Assembly (NCBI GenBank): GCA_029204225.1
Contig: CM055095.1
Location: forward strand, 31,262,936-31,326,935
From: Diphasiastrum complanatum
Lineage: Eukaryota; Streptophyta; Lycopodiopsida; Lycopodiales; Lycopodiaceae
Reading direction: 5' to 3'
Length of the DNA stretch: 64,000 nucleotides
Part shown: piece by piece, positions 1-12,400 of the stretch
How the letters are laid out: the number at the start of each line of letters is the position of its first letter
Position numbering within the stretch: position 1 is the first letter of the stretch
Notes under the pieces: model-generated
Seen by the model: only the letters and a program-made list of their open reading frames with translations
What the model was told of the DNA's origin: nothing
Databases searched by the model: none
Position numbers and translations under genes: made by a program

Positions 1-560
1 TACTATTTGTGTGGAATACTTGATGTATGCTTGTTGAATCTCTATTTTAGTAATAAATTAAATGCATTATTGTTGTAGTACAATCTATTTATAGAGAATA
101 GGATTAGATCTAAACATGTGTTGAATAACTTTTGATTCTATTTCATTTTGGTAGAGTGATCTTCATCGAACTAGTGAGATTGTGTAGAAATTGTCTAACA
201 ATTTCACAAGTGTTTTTTTGGGCAATATTAACCTAGATCCAAGTCTAGGATCATTATTAGATCTTAAAATTTCACATCATATCAAAGCTTGCTAGTGGCA
301 AAAAATAGTAAGTTTTTCAAAATTAGTAGTAATTGTAGATCTACCTTCAATCTAGCATGATTTTGTGCATTTTTCTACATTTGTTTTGATCAAATCTCTT
401 CTAACTTTGTGTTGTGGTTGGATCTATGTGATAAAAAGCATTTTTAGGTCATTTCAGGTCATTTACATAAATGCCACTATCATGTCTAAAACTCCCCAAA
501 CCCTCTCATAGAACTGGATAGAAGAGGATAATTATGTAAAGCATATCAAGCAAGCTAGTA
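1..560. other. Non-genic AT-rich sequence
   Basis: No coding region, LTR end, primer-binding site or strong repeat was recognised here. The sequence is AT-rich, with short open frames that show no family motif. Confidence 0.5.
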
Positions 561-570
561 AGAGTTTGTA

Positions 571-1160
571 GTCCATCACTGGACAGTGAGCCATTGATAG
601 CCAAGAGCTATTAGTGAATGAAGAGTAAATGATCCTACTGTCCATCACTGGACAATGGGATGCTTTGTGTGTAATGTGATAAGTAAACAAGTGCCAGAAG
701 AGGTCATAGTGTCCATCGTTGGACAACATACCTCATTATCTATTATTCACTTCATATTTATCAAGATGAAGAGTCAGCTGTCCACCATAGGTGGACAACG
801 ACCTCATTATTCATTCATACTTGTCAAGGTGAAGAGTCAATTGTCCATCGCTGGATAGCGACCTCACTGTTCAATAAATTTTATCAAGATGAAGAGTCAG
901 TTGTCCCCATCGTTGGACAGCGACCATCTTTTGTGTGAAAAAGTGATCATCACACCAGTGGGTGAAGGCACCTTTCCATCGTTGTCAAGCGAAGCTTACA
1001 TGAGTTTCTTTATGGTTGAAAAGGTGGCCATCAGACCATTGCTTATGGTCTCATGAAAGGTTGCCAAATGAAAGGCAATGTCCATCGCTGCCTATTGAGG
1101 CAAGATGGGCGTGTTTCCATACTTAAAGAGTGTTGTCCATCGCTGGCCTACCATATTTCT
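571..1160. repeat. Hairpin-bearing minisatellite, unit about 60-70 bp
   Basis: The word GTCCATCRYTGGACA recurs near 571, 641, 710, 779, 842 and 902. In the best-conserved part each copy is linked by a shared spacer containing GAAGAGTCAG at 768, 831 and 891, a spacing of 63 and 60 bp. The word is itself an inverted repeat; at about 779 TGTCCACC and GGTGGACA pair perfectly around ATA. Degenerate copies run on to about 1,150. The array is seen directly; no function can be assigned. Confidence 0.8.
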
Positions 1161-1678
1161 CAATCCTACGAAAGCTCTTTTTATTCTTTCGTGTGATGAA
1201 CAAACATAAACAGTAGCTGGAGGTTATCAAAGCATCATCCTTGTGAGATTACAACATTAAGAGAGCCAAGCAAAAGATAGACAAATGCATATTGTATGCT
1301 AGAATAGCGTTGATCCGTGAGCTGGTAGGGCGCACTTTCAGCAAATGATAGAACAAATAACCCTTCTCTGGTGTTGTAGAGAGAAACCGTCGAAAAAGCA
1401 TGATCTTATAGTGCCAAGCAGGTTAGCATCTTGGAAGGTGTGAGTGGGAGAGAGAAAATCAATTTTCTTCCAATTTGGGAATTTGAAATTTAAGAAGTCT
1501 TATAGAGTACTTTTATTAGTTTTTAAGTGGGAGACCCACTAAGTTAAGAGCAAAACTTTATTTAGTGAAACTGTAAGATTTTTTTAAAAAAATCCTTGTA
1601 AGCAAGGAGAAGCGGTATGTCTGTAGTTGTCCACATGTCTGTTGGCGAAGCAGGGTGAAAATAAATGAAGGAGCATCC

Positions 1679-1680
<2 letters not shown>

Positions 1681-1774
<94 letters not shown>
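1681..1774. repeat. (GA)n microsatellite
   Basis: About 94 bp of uninterrupted GA dinucleotide. Its complement gives a long Ser-Leu open frame that is not a gene. Confidence 0.98.
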
Positions 1775-2980
1775 ATTTTCGGCTCAACAGTCAACAATTC
1801 GTAGTTTTTGCATTTTGTGAAAAATGCGAAAAGTGCAAAAAGAGTTCTCGATTTTGGGTTTTTCGCAAAATGCGAAAAATGTGAAATGAACATTTGATGT
1901 TGTAAAGGACACCCTTCATGGCTAAGTTAAATTCAATTCTTCATGGTCATGAAGACCTAGTGCATGTCCTTCAAGCTCATGAGGACCTTTTTGCTTGCCC
2001 TGTGAGGCCATGAAGATCGTTGTTGTTCACCATATAGCTTCATTAAAACTTTGGCGCTTGCCATTTGGGGGTTTGAAGGCAATTAATGCCTATACTTCAA
2101 GGCCCAAATGTGAGTTGTTGCCTACCCTTTAGAGTCATTGTATTGGGCCAAGTGCCCCATGATTGATGTTGTATACAGTATGATAGTTTGATTGGTAGCC
2201 ATCATATCAATCACATTCTGTTGGAGTCTTTAAGTTTCAAGCAAATGAATAAGCACATCGCTCTTTTGATTTCTTATGATACTTTTTTATTTGCTTCTAC
2301 CTATTCTTGCCCATTGTTACATTCTACATCTAACAAATAGCATACAATAGGGACCTAATGCGTGGCAAATTATCTTTAGAACCAATGTGACATAGAAAAA
2401 CTAAGTTATCTGATGCCCAGGCCAATAATTGAGTGTTCATATGAGCATGCATAATCTTCATGAATGTCATATACACAAATGTGTTCATGATGACTTGGTA
2501 AGGATGACGTGGCAATGATTAGCACATGAGAGGAATGACACATGGTTTGCCACTCACATGCTTATACATAACAACAATACCTTTTCATGTCAAGACAATC
2601 TATAAAATAATCAAATATTTCTAACAAATTTTTGCTTTCTCAAACATGGTAAAGAAAGACATGATTCATAGCAAAAAAAATTATACAAAATCAAGGTGCA
2701 TATGGAAAAGCATGCATAGATTATTGTCCAATAATCTAGGCCTATGTTAATGACATGTCCAAGTTTAATGCCAGAAATAATATCATACATATTCCATCCC
2801 AAGATTGTCTAGCTAAGAAGGCTTCCAAGCAATTTCAAAGAGTCAATTGGATTTGCATGCTCACATATGAAACATGTGATAAAGTTGGATAAAAAATGTA
2901 GATTTGGTGGATAATAGAAATGAATTAGAATGAAAAACCAAAGGAATTCATGTTGAAATCAACGAATATTTAGTTCTTAC
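1775..2980. other. Non-genic sequence
   Basis: No gene or recognisable mobile-element domain was seen. The stretch near 1,800-1,890 repeats the words TTTTGTGAAAAATGCG and CGCAAAATGCGAAAAA and is locally self-similar. Confidence 0.4.
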
Positions 2981-2984
2981 AATT

Positions 2985-4080
2985 GAAGTTAACTTCTATG
3001 AAATGAAGAGAGGCCCAAGTCATAGTTATGATGAACCTAATTAAAGCCTTTAAATAAAACCAAAATACCACGTGAATATTATAGGATCTCGTTACAACTT
3101 TTACTCCCTGTCCCGGTTGTTTACTGTTTTTACTTATAGATGTACTTCTTGTAAATACATAAATGGCTAAGTCACCGGCCTGTGGTGACCTTTGTAACAG
3201 AAATGTAAATAAAGTTGTTAATGATGTTTCTGAGCCTTAGAGTCGCATGTTGCTTGGGTATAGGGTACTGGGTCATTAATTCGGAGTGGCTGGACTGACC
3301 TCCTAAAAAGTAGGAGAGTTGACTAGTCAACGTGGCACATGTCATATGCTCACCGGGACACTTGGTCCAGTGAATGAGTGACATATGTCAGGGTTGACGG
3401 TCAAACATGACACATGTCACATGCCCATTGGGACATTTGGTCCAATGGATGAGTGACACATGTCAGCCTACTCACTTGCCTATGTGTCAGGGTATTGCCA
3501 AGTGGCAAGTGTCGACTGTGCATGGAGTTGGCCATGTATCGAGATTTAGGAAGGGTCAAGGTTAAGGGGTGCTTGAGGATTTTGGATAAGTGAGCCTAGA
3601 GAGAGGCATTCCTCATCATAATCTATGCAGCAAAGGCTGGGAGGAGACAAGGCAGCCAGCTCCATCTTGTGTTAGAAGTAATTTGATGCTTGTATGTGTA
3701 GGAAATTAGCAAGGAAGAGAAGATCAGAGAGGGAGTCTGACAGATCCCCTATATAGAACTAGACACTATAGCTCAAGCTAGCAATAGGGCCGTCAAGCTA
3801 CTAGTAGTTTGTGGAACTGCTATTCCCATATTATAATGGAAAGCCAAGGGGGATTATTTTGGAATCAATGTTTATAATGATTAAAGTTAATTTATATTTT
3901 ATTAGTACAAGAGGTGCCCCAGTCATCATCATAACTAACTACATCCTTTGAATAAAACAAAAGAACTACATCCCCCTAGTGCACAAAACCTAGACTCCAT
4001 AGCTCGAGCAAACAGTAGGACTCGTGAGCTACTAGTAGTTAGTGACATTTGTCACACGGGAACTACTAATCCCATACGTA
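2985..4080. repeat. Old dispersed direct duplications
   Basis: A segment at about 2,985-3,065 (AGAGGCCCAAGTCATAG, then AAATAAAACCAAA) returns in diverged form at about 3,890-3,965. A second word set, TAGACACTATAGCTCAAGC to CTACTAGTAGTT, at about 3,760-3,835 returns at about 3,985-4,075. Between them, 3,346-3,396 and 3,411-3,465 are tandem copies of a 65-bp unit containing GGGACAYTTGGTCCARTG. This looks like relic LTR or satellite material; no coding domain was found. Confidence 0.55.
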
Positions 4081-5130
4081 AAAGTTTCCCCCTAAAATTT
4101 TGAATGAAACTAGAAATCCATTTCATAGTTAAAAAGTCGCGTTTACAAAACTTACATGCACCCAGAAAACTACAAAAGTCCATGAAAATTTGGTTTATAA
4201 GACTTACAATCATTTTGGAAAGGGTAACTAATCTTTTTCTTTCCTCCAGTTTTATGTAAGACAATGTCCAGAAACCACTATTTTCTTACTATTACTGCTT
4301 TTTAAGGTTCCATTTCTCCCTGTCGAGTTTGCCATAGTTTCTCAAATGACCCTTAACACAAAAATAGGTTACCAGAAAGATCATTCTCCAACACTTCTTG
4401 TATTGGGTCCACGACTAAATGAAATAGAGTTCTGTAAGAGCTGAAGACTAATGATTCCCAATGTGAGAATTCAAGTTGCGAGCTTTATGTCTTGTTATCG
4501 AAGCATCCTCTCTCATGACTTTTCTGGTCTCCAGGGATGGATGTGATCTTGTCATTTCTCATTAGACTTTCCCTCGGTCTTTATCAACTTAGTTCCTATA
4601 GTCTTTGCAAGCTTTTGCTGGCTGCAACATTCATGTTGGCCACTTTGTTCACACAACAAAAACAAATAAAGAACTAATCTTAAAAAAGGCTAGTGGTGTC
4701 AAGGGGAACAAAGTCATTATTTGCAACTGCAACAAAGATCATAGCCTCAAATAGGATAATAGACCAATCTAAGTTGTACCGGAACAACATTTTTTACCCT
4801 AAGTGTTCTAGAATGCAGCATTTTAGAACACCAAAACCTAAAAACAACACTCAAATTTATTTTCTGCAAATGGATTTAATCTGGAGTTGTGCCCTTTTCA
4901 AAAGCTTTTTTGAGCAGCATGGTTGGGCAATGTTGGCAAGAGGAGCCCTTATCTCATTCCATTCCCCACAAATATTCTTACCCAAACTTGCTCCACTTTG
5001 GCCTAAGAGCGAAATTGGAGCATGTGGTGTCTTAAACACGCAAAATGATGCACCACGCATACACGTGCAGCAAGATGGATGTCCTAGATAGGTGAACTTT
5101 AATGACTCTGCTCTTACCTGCAACACTGCA
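4081..5130. other. Unassigned intergenic sequence
   Basis: Overlapping short open frames occur on both strands at 4,693-5,168, but neither shows a recognisable domain, start context or splice structure. Confidence 0.35.
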
Positions 5131-5660
5131 GCAGGGTAAACACACATTGAGGCTCTTGTGAATGACAAGATTTTTGCAAAGCTTTATCGTGAGATGGCAC
5201 ATAAGGAGACGAGGCATTGTAGAATCACTAGGTCCATGGCTAGGGCAAAGGTAGAGGCTACAAGAGATGAGGGTGGTGATGAGGCCGAGAAGGGAGAGCT
5301 GTGGATAAGATGGACATTGATGAGGATATAGATTAGGGTGTTTGTTCTGAGGGATGGTATGTTGACTCAAAGGCAAAGACATGGCCTGAGCTTGCATTGC
5401 CTATGTGCAAAGGCAAGGACAAGCCAGGGGGTTCTTGTCAAGTTAGGCTCATGGATTTGCATGTTGGGCTGGGGAAATCTCAGGTACATAGCAACATCTT
5501 ACAGAGGCAAAGGCATAGGGACAGCGGGCATGGGCTCACATTCCTCTTGAGGATGCACCCTCATCTGTCTCCTCATTCACTAGTGATAGTAAGAAGCTCA
5601 TCGGATGTGGACTACAAGTTGCAGAGATTACGATTTTTTCAAATATCGAAATTATGAGCA
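5131..5660 (+). other. Coding-like stretch of unknown origin
   Basis: A plus-strand frame of about 66 codons (about 5,135-5,335) is rich in charged residues and contains the words LVNDKIFAKLYREM and ITRSMARAKVEAT. It ends at TAG. A second frame follows at about 5,350-5,657. Amino-acid composition resembles coding sequence, perhaps a retrotransposon gag or a gene fragment, but no family is recognised and no start or splice sites fix its limits. Function is unknown. Confidence 0.25.
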
Positions 5661-6420
5661 TGTACTGCTCAGTTTTTTGTAAAGCACATGAACCTATTCT
5701 ATGTATTGGGCAATGGAACATGGGCCACACTCTATATGGCATACTTTTATGATGCTTTTTGCTCATTTATGCTCAAAACGTTCTGAATTGGAACACTCAG
5801 GATTTCGGAACAAGTGTTCTATTTGTGTTTCAAAAATTTAAGTCAACAAACACCACATATGGATCATGACAAGCAAAGAAAGAAATATGAACAAGATTCG
5901 CCAGTGATCATGTGGTGGAATGATCAGCTTTAAACATGATGTACACATCTGAGCCATAACATCACAGTCCATGACTTCTGACTAGAAACTTTACTAGAAT
6001 CAATTTCACGATATAGTAAAATACAGAAAACAACAAGTTATATAGCTTATAGTGGGCGGTCTATGTTCCCTTCGACATAAAAAGTTGGAAGATCCCAGAT
6101 CTTAACTCTGTCAACCAAAGATTGAAATTCCTCCTTGAAACTACACACCACCAAGCTTAATCAGCCTCACAACTGTGGGAATTTAGTAATCTCAGAACAA
6201 TGCTGAGTACGCATTTGTGTGACGCATGGTGAAGGCCTACATGAGCCAAAAAGAGAGCTGCTTTTGTAACCCATGAATCGCGAGCAAGAAAAATATATTA
6301 CTTTCTTCCCTGTGGTAGAGATTGATTCATAGAAGCAAAGATTTCATAATAATCCCACAAAGCAAAGAACTTCTTTGCATATGAACTCCAATCATCCACA
6401 ACCAAAAAAGCTTTCGTTCA
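5661..6420 (-). other. 3' flank and probable 3' UTR of COPG
   Basis: This lies directly downstream of the COPG stop codon on the minus strand. The first 300-350 bases are U-rich and non-coding on the transcript strand, as expected of a plant 3' UTR. The polyadenylation site cannot be fixed from sequence alone. The remainder shows no feature. Confidence 0.45.
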
Positions 6421-9400
6421 TTAAGCATTAGCAATGATTTCGTGAATTGCATCACTCACAGACTGATCTTCTGCTCTTACAGCAAGCTTCATTGCAACCT
6501 GCTTTTGAGCATCAATTCCCAAGGATAGGCGAACCAAAACTTGAATGTCACCAATGAATTCCCCCGCTAACAATGAGGTATGTGACCTCGCATTACTAGC
6601 AAGCACATCTGTCCCCTGGTAAAAAAAGAGGTGATGTGATGATTGGACACATTACGGATATTAACCACAAGACAAAATTACTTATGAAACACAGTCAGTT
6701 GTTTATGTTTCAAGGGGGGTTTAGAGAATGGCATACCTCACAGGGTTGCATGCCAAGGATGGTGACTACTGCCTGAAAAGTGTCCTGGAGATTCTCCCTG
6801 ACACCTAGACCATACTCATTGACCCGCTCAAATTCAGGGTCCAAAGCTTCCCATGCATTCTTGAAGTTAGACACTCCAACCTTAACTATGTAATCAGGAG
6901 CTGTAACCTGATGTCAAGAAACTCAGTCATGAACAAAATTTCCAGTGCAAGTTATCAGTCTTTCATGGAAAAGGCTTTTTAAAAGAAAACTTTATGAGAA
7001 GTCGTATGTAAAACCTTTGTCAAAACAATCACACAATGTCAATGCTACCTGCTTATGGCCAAAACATCAAAGGTATAGCAAACCAAAAAAAATTCCCTTA
7101 CAAAAAAGAAAAGTTAAAACTGAATCCTTATAGATTTACCATTAGGAGCCACCACTGTTTCTCCTAGCATTCAAATTGGACATTTGGCTTTAGTGTAAAT
7201 CACCTCAAGGTCTTCAAGTTGGTATTCATCCTCATAACCCTCGTCTTCTTTCTCACCAGTTGTCGGATCAACCTGATGGCACAGAATTAGGTGAGTCTTT
7301 GTTGTTCAAATATAGATGATTTGGCTGCAACACTTAAACTGTTATAGATTCCACTTGACTGCGTAATTGTTACAAGAAGCTAAAAAGGACTAAATATTTG
7401 AGTTGGAGGTCCAAAACAGTTATCATCGAGACTGTGTTAGTCACAGTATGAGCTGACAAACTTATGTGTTTCAAATAAGTGGTTTAACAGATAAATTTTG
7501 CTCATTAACAGATGTGGCAACTGTTAGCAATTGAAGTGCAACCTTAGTTCTTTCTCAATGATAAAAATTCAAAGGCAAAGATTTCAAAAAGTCCGAAACT
7601 AATCTGCCATAACTGCATCCAAACAACAAAGAATTTCTGCCAGAAATAAGGTGTATATACTTCAAGTTAATAAGGTGTAGATGGTTAGAAGCTACACATG
7701 ATTGCATGGAAGACACACCTCATTGACATGGAACTTGAGAGTATTTGAAAATTTTCCAACTGAACAAACACCTTCCGGCTTTCTAAATGCCACAAATGCT
7801 TGCCCAGGCACATTGTACGGCAAAGACTCTACATGTTTGGAGAACACTTCTTCAAAGTCTTCTGCGTCAGAAGAGTCTATGACAACACTCACCTGCTCAT
7901 TGGTATAGAAACAAAGTGCAAATGATTTTATATTAACATAGACAAATCAAGCTTCAGAGTCTGGAAAAATCTGAAAAAGGACATGATACAGTGCAACAGA
8001 CTCCAAGTTTCAAACTTGCTCCACTATTTCTTTTGCAAGAGAACTTCAGCTACAGAAAAAATAGTAAACTGTCTAGCAAAGTTTATCAATTTTTCTTGAA
8101 AAGGAGGCATTTCACCTCAGGTTTAACCTGCGGATTCAGTAAATACAAAAATACTTAGCTTGCCTTCTCAAGGAGTTGCTCTGCTATAGTATTTGTACAA
8201 TTGAACTGGAATATGACATGTCTAAGATACACATGCTTGATTGCATTGACAGAATATTCAGTTTCAGCTTCCGTTAGCTCCACAGGTGCAGATGACTGTC
8301 AACAAGGACAGTAATTACAGCAGTAGCAAAGGAGAGAACAACCAGTGATATAAGTATCCAGCATCTTACAGACAGGTAAGCAGAAAATTTACATCTAAGA
8401 GATTGACATTTTGATGTGAGGATGCCATAATTAGTATGTTAGCAGTACCTTGAAAAGCTTTCCAAAGCCTAAGAACTCAGGAATAGAGCTCAGAAGTTTC
8501 TCATATGTGTCTGGAGCAGAAGTGCCTGAAGGCAAGGCCCCATTTGTTGCAACCATTGTGCCAAAATCTTTCCCAGCTTTCTTGCTGGTAGGCGCTTTTT
8601 TCTCTACCGATTGTTCAGGTTTTAATTCTCTTGAAACTGTAGATAAATCGAATGGGATTTCGCTAGCATTCTGCAAAAGTGCATTGCAATCTTGATATGT
8701 TATGTGAAAAAACAAGCCATCTTTCTGGTGAACAAACATATGAATCATCGTAAACATACCTTCTGCCAACCAATAAGGGAAGACAAGGCTAAAGATTGCT
8801 CACATAAGATTGCAAGCTCGCTTCCAGATTTGCAAGGGGAACATCTAAATCTCCAAACAAAGAGTTTTTTAATTGTTTGAGAATGTCATCTTCCGCAAGG
8901 GTTTCCACATACAACGTTGCACGGTCTCTGACCTGAAGGAGGCAATGATCGTCACTATGTTTTTCTTGTTACCTTAAAGAAATTGGAATATACAAGGCTA
9001 TCCAAAATAGATAGATGATTTTAACCAAGCTGACCATTCCATTTAATAAAGCCCAATCTCAACTTACTTGAAAATTGAAAAAGAGAAGAACAGCTTACAC
9101 CAAGTAAGACCATCCAATACGAAGGGCTACACTGGCGTTACCTCGTCATCATTATCATAGAAGCATCGTCTTAAAAGCACCAGAACACGCGGCTGCAAGA
9201 GTATACCAGCAACAGTTAAAAATTTTGAGCACAAAGCACTCCTAGGTTGAAAACATAATAAATGGCAAAGATGCAGAAAATTCTGTATCAAGCTAATATT
9301 CGAGAACAAGAATAAAAGGCTACAAAGCCAGGACTCAGAAGGCACTGACCCTCAAGGCATCAATTGTCAAGCCAAACTTTGCCAATGCAGTGACTGCACT

Positions 9401-12400
9401 AGCCCGCACAGTTGCATTTTCAAGTATGACACGATTGTAGATGTAGCGAATGTACTTACTGGGGTCAGAGGTCTTAGGACCTTCCAGCCCAAGAAGATGC
9501 AAAATCTGATTCATATACCATTTCAACATCAGCGTAACCCATGTCCACAAACACATCTCTCTCTAAAAGTCCCACTGGAAATTACCCACAACTTTCCACA
9601 AAATCTCTTCCTATAAAACACGCACAATAACAAATAACACAATCCCTTTGTAATTTTGGAACTTCTGAAAAGATGATTACTCTAAATAAATTTGAAACTC
9701 AGGCAACATTTTCATATATATTTGCTAACCTGTATGTTTTCTTCAGGTGGCCATACCAAGCACATGTCCTCAAATAAAACCATGACCATCTAAGCTTGCA
9801 AATATTGTTAAGCGAGTATGATGAAGTATGAGAAGTTGAGAACTAAAAATTTCTTTCTTCAAAATGAATGAGTCTCAAGACAAACGTTAATAATTTCCAG
9901 AAAATACATGACTCATTCTCCTTTAGCTCATTCTTTAGTTTCGTGCAAAGTAGCTTATCAAATTCGTTTATCATGTGTGATATGATTCTGTTTCAAGGAA
10001 AATGGATCCCCTTAGCAATGTATCACAAACAACTTCAATTAAAATACAGTGGTTGGTTCAAAAACTCTTTTCAAACAGGTTTGTAGATTAGAAGGATCTT
10101 CCAGCACGATATGACTATCTAGCTTATTTTTCTGCCAGTAAATGGCAATTACTTGCTAGAATTCAGTATGATTATATCATGAATTAGGAGAAAAAATTCT
10201 TTCCTTCACTCTTGTCCACATAGGTGGAAACTTCCCCTGTGTAGAATATGTCTGTGATGTGTGTAAAGCTAAAGGTGTTAATTCAGGCATGGTAAAAGGT
10301 TTTCATCAAGAATGAAATTTGAGTAAACCATGAAAGCATCAAAATATCAAGCTCAATATACCCAAAAACAGCTACGTCTTAAACAGCCCAAATAACAAGG
10401 TAAACTTGATCAACAATATGTCCGCAATTGACATGACATAAACGAACATTAAAAGCAACCTCTTCAAATACCACAAATGGTGGCAACTAAAGAACAAGGG
10501 GAAATTGATTGAAAATCATAACTACAAAATAACAAGTGCTAGCAACTACTAGCCTCTAGAGAGCAAATTATCTGAAGCTCATGGTTTCTAATGCCTTACC
10601 TGTGTCGATAAATAGGTAAATTCACAGTCCTCAATAAACTCGCAAAGGTGAACCAGGCCGCTCTCTTTAGCATCTGGAATTTCCTTGATAAGGATCAAAA
10701 TGGAATCAACAATTGCCTTTTTGTAGTCAAAACCGCCTTCCTCCCGAAGTATGCTACTTAGAAAGTTCATTCTACAACAGGAAACAAAGCGTCCAGATTT
10801 TAGAACGACCTTCAATTGATTGCACAGAAAATTCAACTAGCACCAGTCAAGCTTCAATCCTTTCCAGCTTGGCGATTGTTTGAGCATGATAATTTAACCA
10901 CCATTCTTCTTACATAACCTTTTGTTTTCACTAACCACAAAACTGTCACAATCATAGAAGATTTCTTTCATTGACATGTATATTGCTTGTAACTCAAACA
11001 AATAGCTCATCGAGAGATCAGAAAATATTTTAGATGCACAAATTCAAGATGAGTAGTTAATAATAGCATTAAGACAACCCTTAGAACAAGACAGAAATAA
11101 AAATAGAAGAGAGCTACAGCATCAGCACCAAACCAGCAACAAGATAAGACTGAATTGTAGCCAACAAACATCAACTATGGTCTCATCAGTGCACAGTTTC
11201 AAGAAAATCCGAATTTTCTTGGTTGGACCTGGCTTTGACTAAGGAGAAAATCACAAGCAACAAGAACAAGTTAAAGTTTTATAAATACTAAAAGAAACTT
11301 AAACCACCACCAACGAAATGGACAAGATACAAATGTTGAAAAGAAACCAGGCTCCTTAGTTCCCCACTTCTTTGATTTTTAGGACCGATAATACTCTCAT
11401 GCCAAAAAGCCAATAAAAAATCATTATTGACTAGAGACTAGAATATAGTTGGAAATAATTTCATAGTTTGACTAAAAGAGTAACCTTTTCGGAGTGCTGA
11501 ACACTTATGTTACTGAAATGATTTTTAAAGTCTCTGCTGGTACAGACTGAAATTGTCTCAACTGAAATACATCTTTAGTATCAGTTGGAAACTTATGCCA
11601 GAAAGCATAAGGTACTCGCTTTACTTGAGAACAGTTTAATGCATAATAGAATGAAGCTAGATACATCAACGACATGGATATGTATCCATCTCTCTCTGTC
11701 AAAGATTGGTTTGCCCGAGGAAAGTACTATTGCACGTGGGAGAGGCAGACTACCCACCAGTGGCAAGGTTCGAGCGAGGCCTAGAGAGCTGGGGGTCCTC
11801 ATTTGATAATGCTAGAGAGGGCTCAGTTTTACATGCCACTTATGAGCTCTTGGTTTTTTATGTGCTTACACTCAGTAAATAGATATTGCTCATGGATAGC
11901 AAACATATTGAGCCACAATGCTTTACATTTTATCTACCTGTGTGCCACTGTACTTTCATCATGCTAGTGTTTGTTATTACAATTTTTGAGCTTTCACTTA
12001 TGTCTAGCCATTACAGTGTTTGTAAACTGATTTATCGGTTTTCAGTTTTACATATTTTTTATTAATGCATTATTAAGTTCATCGAGAATCTTTATATTTA
12101 TGGTTAGACTAAGATTTCTGATGCCTCTTTACCATTTTTATGTTTAGCGCAATTTTTTTAAAAAAATTGCAAAAAATAATACATGTATGTTCCAAATGAA
12201 AAAAGAAAAAGGACATGTTTTTTTCAAAATGGCCATTCCGTACACGTTCTGAAACGGAATGGGCATCTATGACCCGAACCATGTCGTATAGACCAAGAAT
12301 ACCAATGGTGTAGGATGCTTCCTGCCTGGTAAAGTTGGAGGTGAATAAGTATCCCATGTACTTGACCTCTCTTTCCTTTTTCTTGTCTCTATCAAAGCTT

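Noticed and set aside
571-950. Evenly spaced palindromic repeats resembling a CRISPR array
   Set aside because: The spacers are copies of one another, not unique; no cas genes exist and the context is a plant nuclear genome. It is a minisatellite.
1558-1893. 111-codon minus-strand open frame with a long Ser-Leu run
   Set aside because: It is the translation of the (GA)n microsatellite and has no coding support on either side.
4693-5168. Overlapping open frames of 132 (plus) and 103 (minus) codons
   Set aside because: Neither shows a domain, conserved motif or plausible gene structure; the overlap on opposite strands suggests chance.
8101-8163. Alternative GT donors for COPG intron 15
   Set aside because: The first downstream GT lies after an in-frame TAA, and upstream GT sites would delete conserved appendage residues. 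The GC donor is the only one that keeps the protein intact.
11715-11810. Possible tRNA or SINE promoter (GGTTCGAGC B-box-like word)
   Set aside because: No A box at the right spacing, no cloverleaf and no poly(A) tail or target duplication were found.
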